Assembly (NCBI RefSeq): GCF_000972845.2
Contig: NC_040013.1
Location: 1,356,792-1,420,791 of the forward strand
Length of the DNA: 64,000 nucleotides
Source of the DNA: Larimichthys crocea
Lineage: Eukaryota; Chordata; Actinopteri; Sciaenidae
Direction: 5' to 3'
The notes under the pieces were generated by a model. The model was not told the DNA's origin, did not search any database, and worked only from the letters and a program-made list of their open reading frames with translations. A program made the position numbers and the translations under genes. Below, one piece after another: positions 46,505 through 57,169 of the stretch (positions are counted from its first letter, which is position 1; every line of letters starts with the position of its first letter).

Positions 46505-47570
46505 GATTATTACGGTAAAGTTGTGGTTACCAGAACTTTACCGTAATAACTACTGCACAACTTTTTTTTAAATATTCCGGTCAAAGGATATTAGTGTTGT
46601 CGGTTTCTAATTCCGTATTTTAAATTGTCTGATGGTAAAAAAATGTTTTACAGTAAAAGACCGTAAAATGTTACTGCAAATAAGGGTCTCTAATATAAAA
46701 TACGACTTTATTTTGTATAAATTCCCTTAAAATGTCATATAAATAAAGGTTTTCCCATAAAATATGACTTAACTAAACAAAACTAAACCTGTCTGCTGTG
46801 GTTGTACTTGACATTTTATTCCATATTTTTAAATATCTGTAGATTTTATGGGGAAAAACTGCCAAAACATTTTACGGTAAAAGACCATAAAATGTGCCAA
46901 TAAATATTAGTGTATTACTGGGCAATTAACAGTCTCTTATATAAAATACGACTTTATTCTGTATAAATTACCTTCAAATGCTTTACAGATAAAGGTTTTG
47001 GCATTAAAATATGACGGTAAAAACCTGCCAGCTGTGGTTTCCATACTAAATAGGGTACAACTTTTCCTAATATAAGGATGTTAGTACTGTTGATTTCACA
47101 TCTAAGGCTGGTTATTCCATATTTTAAGATTTTAATGGTGAAAAACTGTCAAACCATTTTACAGTAAAAGACCGTAAAATCTGCATTCTGTATGAATGCC
47201 CTGAAAATACTCTTTTATTACAGTATTACAGTGTTTTACTGTACAGTTAGCTGATATACCTGATATTAAATGCGACTTTATTCTGTATAAATTCCTTTAA
47301 AATGTCGTATAAATAAAGGTTTTCCATAAAATTAAAGAAATCATAAAGTCATAATTTTACCGTACTAAATACTGTAGATTTCACATTTAAAGTCTTGTTC
47401 CATGTTTTAAAATGTTTGTAGATCATGACAGTAGAAGACTGTAAACTTTAAATGTTACGGTGTTTTACTGTAGTATTAAATACTATTCTTATACATTCCT
47501 TTAATATGCTGTATAAGTTAAACAGTATTTTACTGTCATGGTTTGGCAGTCTTTCAAAATCTACAGAGGT
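46505..47570. repeat. Diverged array of TTTTACGGTAAA repeats
   Basis: At least three diverged units of about 240-300 bases share ACAGTAAAAGACCGTAAAAT, then TAAAATACGACTTTATTCTG, TATAAATTCC and ATAAATAAAGGTTTT. Inner palindromes (TTTTACGGTAAAA) are frequent. A related block lies at 50590-51035. It is presumably a nonautonomous DNA element; no coding sequence. Confidence 0.7.
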
Positions 47571-48760
47571 TTTTTAAAGTTTGACGATGTTTAATCTGCA
47601 AAATGAGTAGTTTTGTGTCGTGCCGTTCACAGTTCTACAGCGGCAGATTTCGCTGAGATATGGACGCTTGTTTTCACAGATAAAAGGGTCATCTGGTCCT
47701 TATCTGTCCTGCGTCCACCTGGACAAAATTAATGCCATTCTCTGGCCTTCCAGCTGCCCTGGCAGAGCCCCGACCTGTCTGAGTTATCCCGAAGTAATCA
47801 GGTAAATGGCTGGCAGATGGGCACATATTAAGGAGTGCAGTGGAGTACCAGGCTCTGGCGTGGACGGGGGGGACCGCCCCGTGTCGTCTCATCTGCTCAG
47901 GGGTGGAGGATGTGAGCGTGTTGCCGTCGGGTTGAGAGGGCATGTGTAATCAAATCTACGGGAGCTGCTTCTCAGAGATGCTGCGTAATCCAATTTAGGT
48001 CCACTCCCACTTCAAAGCAGCGTGTCGTCCTCCGGGGGGAAGTGATGTCGCAGATCTTAGGCTCCCGCTTTCCAGGTCAGCGGGTGATGAGATCCATGAG
48101 TCCAGAGCTTTAACTCTGAGGCTTATCAGGTGATCCGGCCATGTGATACATGTTTTTTGTATCAGGGTAGTTGTCAGCGTTATATTTGGATGTTAGAGAC
48201 CACATTATAGATCTCTTTGGGTTCCTGCAGCCACACTTGGACTAAAATTCATCTAACACATCTGGACAGTGTCAAAACGTCCCTACCAGCGACCGTAATC
48301 ATGTAGAAGTTTCCCCAGGAAACAGCGCTCAGTGAACATGCTGTGACTTTTGTGGGTATATTTGAGGGGGAAAGTTTATTTTCCCAGATGTTTTTTTTTT
48401 TTTCCCGGGCTCTGTGGTGGATGGTTCAGCTTCTTTTCTTTTTATTGATTATGGAGATGTAATCTTCTCAAAAGCAGAGCCAGACAAACAACCCATAAGC
48501 TTTACCATATGAGTCAGAGGACAATTAATGAAGCTTTTGGGATCATATATCTAGCTCCCATCATTCCGGGCGGTTGTTAGAAATCAGATTACTTTGCATC
48601 AGCTGCCAAATGTGCAGAGGAAAGCTTGTGTACGCTGCTCGATCGGCTCCGGCATGTTGGTGTTCATGTCCACAGTTGGAACTCGGACGTCTCTCGAGTT
48701 CTAGACGATTAAAATGTTATGTTGGTCTTACATGAGCCTCAAACTCGTCCTGAAAGTGCC
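47571..48760. other. Noncoding unique-looking sequence
   Basis: No exon is recognised. Part of it (about 48420-48660) is repeat-free, with AT-rich homeodomain-like cores (GACAATTAATGAAG, TTTGCATCAG), and could be regulatory. Confidence 0.3.
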
Positions 48761-49057
48761 ACGTTCAAGGGAGAGTTCAGGGTGTTCTCAGTGTGGTTTC
48801 ATGAGGACCAGCATCCGATCCGCCGTGTCGCAGCCACCATAGTTTCTTCTTCAAGCTTAGAAGGAGAGGATGATGTCTTCTGACGTCAGGCAGCCATTTC
48901 CAAACCAATGAAGAAGTGCCACAAACTGCAGTTCCTCTAACGTCCACCTGAGGCTGGCTCCAGAAGTGAGTCAGTCTCCATAAGTCCCCATGTCCAAATG
49001 TCCAACTTCACAGCAGAAATAAACATGTTTACAGCCTGGTACAGCTTTTTATTTTAC
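48761..49057. repeat. Mixed MITE/dispersed repeat pieces
   Basis: CACCATAGTTTCTTCTTCAA at 48836 resembles the inner part of the MITE at 51800. From 48949 the GAGGCTGGCTCCAGAAG...GCCTGGTAC repeat seen at 2192-2570 is present without its interruption. Confidence 0.55.
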
Positions 49058-49225
49058 TTAAAGGTCCAGTGTGTTAAATTTAAAGGGCTTTATTTACATT
49101 TACATTTATTTACATACATGAATCGGGACTTTTGTGTGTTTTACAGCCACCATAGTTTCTCCTTCACACTTGGAAGCAGAGGGTGGCCACCACATGCCAC
49201 TAAATCCGACACACCGGACCTTTAA
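49058..49225. mobile_element. Short MITE with TTAAAGGTCC termini
   Basis: It begins TTAAAGGTCCAGTGTGTTAA and ends CGACACACCGGACCTTTAA, inverted termini of a very common fish hAT-type MITE. The inner part contains CACCATAGTTTCTCCTTCAC. It carries no transposase. Confidence 0.7.
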
Positions 49226-50285
49226 GTTGGTCAGAAATTTGTTGACTTGATGTGAAGACGAGCCCTCGTTTCATATAAATCAGATTCCTCTTCGAGGGTT
49301 AAATTTAGTGACGATTGTCCACTAAAACAACACAACATGAAAATATTCACAACAGCACCGACAATACTCCCATTCAGCGTGAACGAGCGAGGGGAACGCA
49401 ACACCGCGCCGCACGTGTAATTGAACAAGATGGTTACGCTGATGAACTGAGACTCGCGGAGGCGCGCCGTCCCCTCTGTCAGCAGGTGCCCGGCACACAC
49501 TGGCCCATTCATATGCGCATTCCTGTCTCTCCACTCGCAGCCCAGCAGGTTCCTCCCTGGCCACTCAGGACAGGGGCTGACGCACACAAAAGGGTCTTCA
49601 ATCTGCCTCAGACAACAGCCAGCATAAAGGCCCGGAAAGCCACAACAGCGTTATGTCAAAGAGCAGGCTGGGGGGTTGGTGAGCTGAGTTTGAGGGGGGC
49701 CCGGTGTAGAACAGGGGCCACTGCTGACGGATGGATGGATGAGGGCTGGGCTGTATGGTGGAAGGCCTGTCTGAGGTTTTTCGTGCATAAAGGAGGATAT
49801 TTGTACTTGCCCGGTAACAATGGAATGCAAACACGAACAGCGAGGACAATAAAACACCACTTTGGGGCGATGAAGAAGCTGCTAGGAAAATCATCATGCA
49901 AAGCATCCCCGGGGGAGATATTGTTCGCTCTGAGGGTTGCATGACTCTCTGTTTGTTCTCATGCTGATGTGTGGCTTCGCCTGCCTTCGGTTTGCTTTTG
50001 CATAAGGTATCCCAGGTTTTAACAGTGTCCGGCACAATTTCCTTACGCTGAAAGGAAGTGAGGAGTGATCCGAAATGCCCCACCTCATCTTAAACAGACT
50101 GCAGCCGCATCTGAGCAAAGGTTCAACCGACTCTGAAGCCTTCGTACTCCAACCCGACTCATTTATTTGATCTGAGGGAGAGTTTTAGCAGGTGAAAAGT
50201 AACTGTGCTGCGTGATTATTCAATAAAACTTTAGGAAAATCTGTTTCATTCATGTGATGATGTGATGAGAGACGTATATCCCCTG
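49226..50285. other. Noncoding sequence, no gene supported
   Basis: A 209-codon open frame (49315-49944) and several antisense frames are present, but without domains, splice context or codon bias. 49840-50060 is repeat-free with octamer-like ATGCAAAG and TTTGCAT motifs. Confidence 0.3.
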
Positions 50286-50545
50286 GAAAGAAAGGTTCTC
50301 CAGAGAACTCAAAGATAAAGTGGTTCTTCAGGTGACGCCACAGGGGAACCTTGTACCTATTGGTTGCTGCAAAGGGTCGACTTAAAGAACCAGTAATCAG
50401 AGACGATTATTAAACATAAAAAGATTCTTCAAAGCAGCAAAAATGCTGCAATCGTGACTTAAAGGACTCTTTTTTTGTGCATTCATTCATTCCCAAAGAA
50501 CCTTAAACGGCACGAAAAGGTTCTCCAGAGAAGTCCGTGTGCTGC
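50286..50545. repeat. Dispersed repeat bounded by AAAGGTTCTCCAGAGAA
   Basis: The word AAGGTTCTCCAGAGAA occurs at about 50301 and 50518 in direct orientation, with AAAGAACC-type inverse words between. It resembles a small fish nonautonomous element. Confidence 0.5.
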
Positions 50546-50589
50546 AGGGCACTAATCAAGAAGAAGATGAGTTTAAGAACTAATTTACA

Positions 50590-51035
50590 CATATCGACTC
50601 GTTAGCGATGTATAATTTTATTCATAATATACGGTAGAATGTCTTTAAATATTACGGTAAAAGTTAGTACTGTTGGTTTCATGGTTAAGGTTGAAATTTT
50701 ATTTTATATTCTACCGTATAAATACCGTTTTTTACCGTTACAAAAAAAATTTCAGGATAAAAAAACGGTGGAATTTCAACATAACAATTACAGCATAACT
50801 ATATAACCTTTTCTAATATTACAGTGAAAGGATGTTAGTACTGTTGATTTCACGCTTAAGGTTGAAGTTTAATTACAAAATTTAACGTATAAATACAAAA
50901 AATGCTGTAAATTGAAAACATGAATGCCGGATAAAATAACATTGCTGTGTTTTACTGTAAAATTAACTAAAAATCCGACTTTATTTTGTATAAATTCCAT
51001 GAAATGTGACCGTGTTTTACTGTACACTGAAATGA
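50590..51035. repeat. Second block of TTTTACGGTAAA-type repeats
   Basis: TTAGTACTGTTGATTTCA, AAATACCGTTTTTTACCGTT and GACTTTATTTTGTATAAATT words match those in 46505-47570, in two diverged units. Confidence 0.6.
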
Positions 51036-51571
51036 ATTTGAATGTTGAAGCCTTCAGTTGGACTGTGTGTTTCTTGAGCTACCATGGTATGTTCACATCA
51101 CAGGGACACGTTAATGATTAACGACTGAAGCTTTTTCAAATTAGCTCCACATAATACATACAAGTCCTGTTTTCAGTGAAAATAGACAGTTCGTCTCCTC
51201 TGCGCTGCTTTAAACGACCAGAAATCTTTTATTGGTCTGCGGATGCTTTTCTTTATTTCACCTCATCTGTTTCTGCACAGCTTTTTACCACCCAGCGCTG
51301 TCACTGCTCAGTCTGGGGTGGAGATTTACAGAGTTTCATATATCACTCACCTCACATCATCAGAGGGAAACAATACGCAATGCCCCCATGTGTTTTGGAT
51401 TGTGCCGGAGCTCTCGTGTCCTGTGCAGAACTTATCATGAACAGCTTGGTGCACATCTCCAGGGAGCTCTTTATCAGTGACACAAAAAGAATCCATAAAA
51501 TGTCATCAAAGATCTTCAGTCGTGTTTTGATGCTCTGAGATCGTAAGATGTGGCCGATGGCACGTTTAACT
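51036..51571. other. Noncoding sequence, no gene seen
   Basis: The 120-codon frame at 51176-51538 has no recognisable domain and lies among repeats. Confidence 0.3.
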
Positions 51572-51659
51572 CTCACTGTTAGTGACTCTAATAAACATGC
51601 CTGCTCTCGCTCTGGCTCACTGTTAGTGACTCTAATAAACATGCCTGCTCTCGCTCTGG
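51572..51659. repeat. Exact 44-bp tandem duplication
   Basis: Two identical 44-base copies abut at 51615/51616, starting CTCACTGTTAGTGACTCTAA. Confidence 0.95.
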
Positions 51660-51714
51660 TATGTGTGCGGTTGTCAGATTCACACTCCATCTGCTGCAAA
51701 GTTAGTCAGCTCGC

Positions 51715-51796
51715 TTTGAACTTCATCTGAGAAAAACGTGCATTCGACAAAACAATTTGAACTTCATCTGAGAAAAACGTGCATTCGACAAAACAA
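51715..51796. repeat. Exact 41-bp tandem duplication
   Basis: Two identical 41-base copies abut at 51755/51756, starting TTTGAACTTCATCTGAGAAA. Confidence 0.95.
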
Positions 51797-51799
51797 AAC

Positions 51800-52050
51800 A
51801 AATGTAGAGTTTATGAACGTGTCGGAGCAGAATACAATGATTTGCTGACACTGTGATTCTCGGGTCCTCTGTGGTGGAGTCCGCCGTGTTTCTACAGCAG
51901 CCCAGAATGAACAAACTGAACACCGGCTTTAGATAGAGACTTTTGCGTTTTTCACAGGTGTTGTAGTCACCATAGTTTGGAAGGACAGGGTGATGTGAGT
52001 CGGGTTTCAATCAGCTACAAAATCCCTGCACACTGGACCTTTAAGTTAAA
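51800..52050. mobile_element. hAT-type MITE copy, left end lost
   Basis: GTGGAGTCCGCCGTGTTTCT, ACAGCAGCCCAGAATGAACA and the right terminus CACACTGGACCTTTAA match the common fish MITE also present at 49058-49225. It is noncoding. Confidence 0.7.
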
Positions 52051-52259
52051 GGCAATTCTGAGATTTCTTTCCAAATACATTCAATATGTTGGACAATAGT
52101 TGCTGAAAACATGTGAAAGGACTTGGAATGATATGTCCCTGAAATCTGGAGTTAGAGGTTCAAACAGTTTTTCACCAGTTTTCAGTCTCAGGATTTTGTG
52201 GGCGGTCCTTAAAGGGTGGCTCGATGACACGCTGAGGCCACCCTGAGCAGAGAGACAGA

Positions 52260-52298
52260 GAATTCATCTCAGCTCAGTCCTGGAGCTGAGATGAATTC
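52260..52298. repeat. Perfect 16-bp hairpin
   Basis: GAATTCATCTCAGCTC (52260-52275) and its exact inverse (52283-52298) flank a 7-base loop. No U-run or other terminator context is present. Confidence 0.9.
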
Positions 52299-52333
52299 AT
52301 TTTTACCTGATTTTGACACCTAATTTCACAAAC

Positions 52334-52423
52334 ATGTCGATGTTTTTAATCATTTACATTTGGCTGGGTGGTTAATAAATGTCGATGTTTTTAATCATTT
52401 ACATTTGGCTGGGTGGTTAATAA
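52334..52423. repeat. Exact 45-bp tandem duplication
   Basis: Two identical 45-base copies abut at 52378/52379, starting ATGTCGATGTTTTTAATCAT. Confidence 0.95.
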
Positions 52424-52693
52424 CACTTAAAAACAGATATATCACTGTCAGACATGGAGCATAGAAGGCAGACGTTATATAAACTGTGTGTTTTTTGGCC
52501 GTGATGGTTTCACTCGAGAGACCAGAGTCCGCTGTAAGACTGCTAATCCTACATGTAATCTGTTACTCCCCAAATCTAATTAACACTTTGTAACTAAAAC
52601 TGTGTAAAAGTGTAAAAATGGGACGTACAGTAGCCGACTGACGTCATTTTCTTGCCGGGTTTGGCTCCTGGCGTTGCAAAGCTCAGTCAGTCA

Positions 52694-53308
52694 GACTACG
52701 TCCAGATTTTAGACAGTCTGCAGGGACGTCACAGAGACTACGTCCAGGTTTTAGACAGTCTGCGGGGACGTCACAGAGACTACGTCCAGGTTTTAGACAG
52801 TCTGCGGGGACGTCACGGAGACTACGTCCAGGTTTTAGACAGTCTGCGGGGACGTCACAGAGACTACGTCCAGGTTTTAGACAGTCTGCGGGGACGTCAC
52901 AGAGACTACGTCCAGGTTTTAGACAGTCTGCGGGGACGTCACAGAGACTACGTCCAGGTTTTAGACAGTCTGCGGGGACGTCACAGAGACTACGTCCAGG
53001 TTTTAGACAGTCTGCGGGGACGTCACAGAGACTACGTCCAGGTTTTAGACAGTCTGCGGGGACGTCACGGAGACTACGTCCAGGTTTTAGACAGTCTGCG
53101 GGGACGTCACGGAGACTACGTCCAGGTTTTAGACAGTCTGCGGGGACGTCACGGAGACTACGTCCAGGTTTTAGACAGTCTGCGGGGACGTCACGGAGAC
53201 TACGTCCAGGTTTTAGACAGTCTGCGGGGACGTCACGGAGACTACGTCCAGGTTTTAGACAGTCTGCGGGGACGTCACAGAGACTACGTCCAGGTTTTAG
53301 ACAGTCTC
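52694..53308. repeat. 42-bp minisatellite, 14 full units plus a partial
   Basis: The unit starts GACTACGTCCAGGTTTTAGA and ends GGGGACGTCAC(A/G)GA. Units are almost identical; the first differs at two places (ATTTT, CAGGG) and the A/G site varies in the order A A G A A A A A G G G G G A. Because 42 is a multiple of three, one frame (DYVQVLDSLRGRH[R/G]) stays open for 235 codons, but two other frames are open through the unit too and there is no ATG, so I treat it as noncoding. Each unit carries an ACGTCAC word like a CREB half-site. Confidence 0.95.
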
Positions 53309-54385
53309 TCAGTTCATGGTCTAAAATTTGACTTTCAGGTGGATCGATTACAGCAGTAACACTTCATCTAATCGAGATGAGTCAACGCAGTCACAACCTG
53401 TAACGTGGTGCCAAGATCCTCCTGTGTTTGCTGACAGGAGCTCAGTTTGAGTCTCGAGTTACAAGAAATATGACAGCAGTAAGTTAATGTTTGCCTTCCC
53501 GACAGTTGACAGGCAGGAGTGTCTCTGCTCGAGGCTCGGCTGCCGTGTTTATACACGACTGATCTCCAGAATCCGAGAATCTGGATTACAAATAACTAAA
53601 AGCAAATCTGAAAGTCGCCTCTCGCTGCATGGAAGATGAAAGGCGGACACATGTTGAAACACATCTGTTTCTTTGTCCTCCCATTCTTTAATCTGACTCA
53701 AGCTGTTCTTCATGTGTCTCTGCAGCTTCAGTCGTCAATCATTCGTCAATCGAGTCAGGAAATCAAAGACCATATGAGCTCTGCAGATATGAACTTGTGT
53801 GTTTGATCATGCATGCTGCAAATTTGTGTTTGTGCTGAGCCGGCAGATACATTTGAATCTCTAGATGCTCTTTGAAATGCTGCCAACGCTCAATAAAGCC
53901 ATTTTATCGTCGCTTGGTTGATGTTGATGAAAGAGCTCCACTTTCTGCCCGTGAATGTGCATTCTTGTTGACTGGAATAAACTTGTATTAGTGTCAGCAG
54001 ACGTCTCTTTAACACATCTGTGCTCTCTCGGGGTCAACTTTTTAAAAGTAGAACAGACTTTTAATTTGAAAAGTGGACTCTTTAAAAGCTGTGGATCGAT
54101 TTCTGGATTAATCGATGAGTTGTTTGGTCCAGAAAGTGTCAATCAACGACGTCCTCAAACATCTTATCCAAAGATTTCCAGTTTCCTGTCATCAAGGACT
54201 AAAAAAATAGAACATATTCACATTTAAGCAGCTGAAATCAGAGAAAATTTCTCGATTACTTGATCAGTCGTTGCAGCTCTATCTGGGACTTTTCTCACCA
54301 TCCTTTCAAAGTAAAAGTCAAAGGTCTCACAGGAAACTTCTACATTTATTTGATGTTCTGTGCATGTTTCTCATAGCCCAGTGTG
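53309..54385. other. Noncoding sequence, no gene seen
   Basis: AT-rich, repeat-poor sequence. No exon with splice signals is recognised. Confidence 0.3.
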
Positions 54386-54386
54386 T

Positions 54387-54478
54387 ATGTGTGTGTGTGT
54401 GTGTGTGTATAATTATTTCTAATCACAGTATAAGTCTGTGTGTTGTTGGCTGGAGCTCTCTCTCTCTCTCTCTCTCTG
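54387..54478. repeat. (GT)n and (CT)n microsatellites
   Basis: GT run at about 54387-54408 and CT run at 54457-54478. Confidence 0.85.
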
Positions 54479-54480
54479 CA

Positions 54481-54637
54481 GGAGAGGTGCTGTGGATGCC
54501 AGGGGGAGCCAGGTCTCTACCAACCCCGGAAAACCTGCGTCAAGCTGGGGATAGAACACCGGAAGAATGGGGGGGATTATGGGTGTGTGACTTTCAAAAT
54601 AAAAGCAGCACTTTTAAGTCACAAAAAAGGGAAATAG
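54481..54637 (+). other. Possible terminal exon of unknown gene
   Basis: A (CT)n-TGCAG acceptor-like sequence is followed by an open frame with ERCCGCQGEPGLYQPRKTC, KLGIEHRKNGGDYG and a Lys-rich end, stop at 54635-54637. An AATAAA lies inside it (54598). The cysteines and charge look protein-like, but I do not recognise a family and no partner exon is found. Chance is quite possible. Confidence 0.2.
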
Positions 54638-54930
54638 TCCTCCTGTGGGGGAATTAACTGAATTTAATATTATTATTATTTGTCCTTATTATTATATATA
54701 CATGCTGCTGTCTATGCTGTGCATATCTGACCTGTAGTGCATTCATATCTAGCTGTTTATAATGTCGACCAGATCAATCACTTGTATTTACACCCCCACT
54801 ATATTTAACATAACAGATTAATTGTGACTGATGCTGAAATAATAAATATGATATATACAGCAGGTTGTGTACATGAGGTAGATATTACTAAACTTATATT
54901 ATTATTATAATATAAGTTATTAGCTATCTC

Positions 54931-54954
54931 CTCTATTGTAGAGCTATGGCATCC

Positions 54955-55010
<56 letters not shown>
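54931..55010. repeat. (ATCT)n microsatellite with repeat-borne flank
   Basis: CTCTATTGTAGAGCTATGGC followed by about 13 ATCT units is the inverse of the arrangement at 4313-4391. Confidence 0.85.
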
Positions 55011-55011
<1 letters not shown>

Positions 55012-55079
55012 CAGCACGGGAGTCGCTTAAGTTTGTTAGTTAATATTAATATTAAAATCATGTAATATCACAACGAATG

Positions 55080-56235
55080 GACATTTTCTATGTAAATTGA
55101 ACTGCAGAAGTTTGGAGTGTAGTAAAGTTATCCAGCAAACAAACAAACAAACTTGAATAAATGCATCTTTTTTAAACGTTGGAGCACTGTAGTGGTTGCA
55201 TATCTGCAAGAAATCCAAAATATTATTCATCAAGATTTGTGTCTGTACATGTCACAAATGTGGCCCTGCAGTCTAAAAATTAATCAGATAGATCATTAAC
55301 TGAATAAATGCAGTCTAGATGGCACCCAGCTGTTTGGTCTTGTAATCAGGTTTTTCACAATGTGTGGTTGCGTATCCTGCAAGAAATCCAATATTTGCAT
55401 CAAGATTTGTGGTCTGTAATGTCACAAATGTTGCGCGCAGTCTAATATTAATCAGATTAGATCATAACTTGAATAAATGCTCTTAAACTGAACATTTTAA
55501 ACCCTTTTTTTGGACCTTCTTGGCCTTCTTTCTGTCTCTGGTTAATGAGGATTTCTCTACCATTGTGTGTGAAAATCCAAATAATTTGTCTTGTAAATTG
55601 GGTTTCTTTGAAAGTGAATCAGATTAGCGCATTAACTGGAGAGCATGCACATTAAATCTGTTTAAATGTGCATTTATTCAAGGTTAACGTTGCTGATCTG
55701 ATTAACTTACACATGTAGCAGACAACAGCCATGGATGAATGATGTGATTATTTGAAGATTGCAACACAGATGACAGAAAACCTTAAAAAAACAAGACAGC
55801 AAAGTGTTTAGACTTTTTGTGATGAGGTTTTCTATCATTTGTGTCTAATATCTGCAAGAAATCAAATATTCATCGAGAATCGTGTCTGTAAATGTTCCAA
55901 ATGTTGCCTGCAGTCTAAAGTTAATCAGATTAGATCATTAACTTGAATAAATGCTCTTAAACTGAACATTTTAAACCCTTTTTTGGACCTTTCTGGCCTT
56001 CTTTGCTGTCCTGTTAATGAGGATTTCTACCATTTGTGTGTGAAAATCCAAATTATTGTCTGTAAATGTGTTTCTATTGAAAGTTAATCAGATTAGATCA
56101 TTACATGCACATTAAAACTGTTTAAAATGTGCATTTATTCAGGTTAACGTTCTGATCTGATTAACTTTACACATTTACAGACACAGCCATGGATTTATTT
56201 TGAAGATCTGCAACACAGATGACAGAAAAGCTACA
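55080..56235. repeat. Inverted-repeat-bearing array, first block
   Basis: Modules recur several times: TTAATCAGATTAGATCATTA + ACTTGAATAAATGC; GCAAGAAATCCAAATATTCA; TGTGTCTGTAAATGT; CTGCAGTCTAAA. Inverse modules (GCATTTATTCAAGTTAAC, CTGATCTGATTAACTTTACA) occur between them, so the DNA can fold into long hairpins. Spacing is irregular and copies are diverged. No ORF. Confidence 0.85.
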
Positions 56236-56236
56236 A

Positions 56237-56280
56237 ACAAACAAACAAACAAACAAACAAACAAACAAACAAACAAACAA
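56237..56280. repeat. (AAAC)n microsatellite
   Basis: Eleven AAAC units separate the array from the CpG-rich block. Confidence 0.9.
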
Positions 56281-56334
56281 AGAGTTTGTTGTTGTTGGTG
56301 TTGTTAGTTTGTTTGTCGGGCTTTTATTTTGTAG

Positions 56335-57060
56335 TCCGTGACCGGAAGGCGGGAACGTGGTCGCTGCGTGCGCGTTGCCGTCGGTCCGGAGGATGATGCG
56401 CATACTCTCAGATTTAAGGGGGGAGGTTCGGAGCTCCGGACGGTCTGTGTCGGTGTTCAACGGCGTTTCTGTCCGCCAGGAATGATCAAAAAAAAGACTT
56501 TTTAACAGCCGCGCGTTTGTCAAACGACACGGTAACGGAACCACGGTTCGGACAGTGAGTTCAGAGCCGGCTGAAGAACTTTTCTCCGTGTTTTTCTGTC
56601 GGTATCTCGGAGGAGAAGAAGGAGGAGGGGGGGACCGGAGAAACGGCTGCCCGCGTCCGCGACGTCTCTGTTCGGTTACCGTCCAGGTTAGCTGAAAGAA
56701 AGCTCGGTTCGGAGCTAACTTCACGTTGAAACGTTAAAACTAAGTTTTCCCGCTTTTTTTCTTTTCATTATTATTTTTTTTTCTCGAAGTGAAGTGGGGG
56801 GGGGGGCGCGGGGGGGGGTCGCAAAAGTTTCGCTAAAATATGCGTTAAAATCTTCTGGATGAGTGAGTGTCGTTAACGGGACAAACGGGTAAAATCTGTA
56901 TATATATATATATATATTTATTCTTTTTCCCGGGGGAAGTTTTCCATATCCTCTCCAAATCTCAGCTCCGGACTCCGGGACGACCTGGCTGGTTCACAGC
57001 CCCCCAACAGTGAGGTGAGTCCGGGCTGTTTGTCTCTCTCCGGCCGCTCGTGGTGCGTTT
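56335..57060 (+). promoter_or_regulatory. CpG-rich block, probable promoter and 5' UTR exon of a gene outside the window
   Basis: CpG is dense in contrast to everything around it (GCGTGCGCGTTGCCGTCGGT, CCGCGTCCGCGACGTCTC). G/C homopolymers, short upstream ORFs only, and a splice-donor-like CCAACAGTGAG|GTGAGTCCG at 57014 follow. This looks like a CpG-island promoter with a noncoding first exon on the plus strand. The gene is not seen; in human, ANKRD39 neighbours SEMA4C, which makes that a candidate only. Parts are repeated at 60.6-61.3 kb and 61.69-62.06 kb. Confidence 0.5.
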
Positions 57061-57169
57061 ACGTGCCAGCCTTTTTACATTTAAAAAAAGTCGGTTTATA
57101 AGCCAACTTTCTCAAAACGTGAGTCACTGTCGGTGAATCAGGACAAAGTGAGTGTCTGATGCGTAGCAA

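Noticed and set aside
49315..49944. 209-codon plus-strand ORF
   Set aside because: No recognisable domain, signal or splice context. Several overlapping antisense frames are open as well, which points to G+C-rich composition rather than coding.
52694..53308. CRISPR-like array
   Set aside because: The units abut with no distinct spacers and the DNA is clearly vertebrate; it is a minisatellite.
52652..53359. 235-codon open frame across the 42-bp minisatellite
   Set aside because: It starts at a TTG rather than ATG. The unit length is a multiple of three and the unit is stop-free in several frames, so openness is expected. No family resemblance.
56167..56724. 185-codon minus-strand ORF over the CpG block
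   Set aside because: It translates the AAAC tract into a VCLF repeat and has no domain; CpG-rich DNA has few stop codons by composition.
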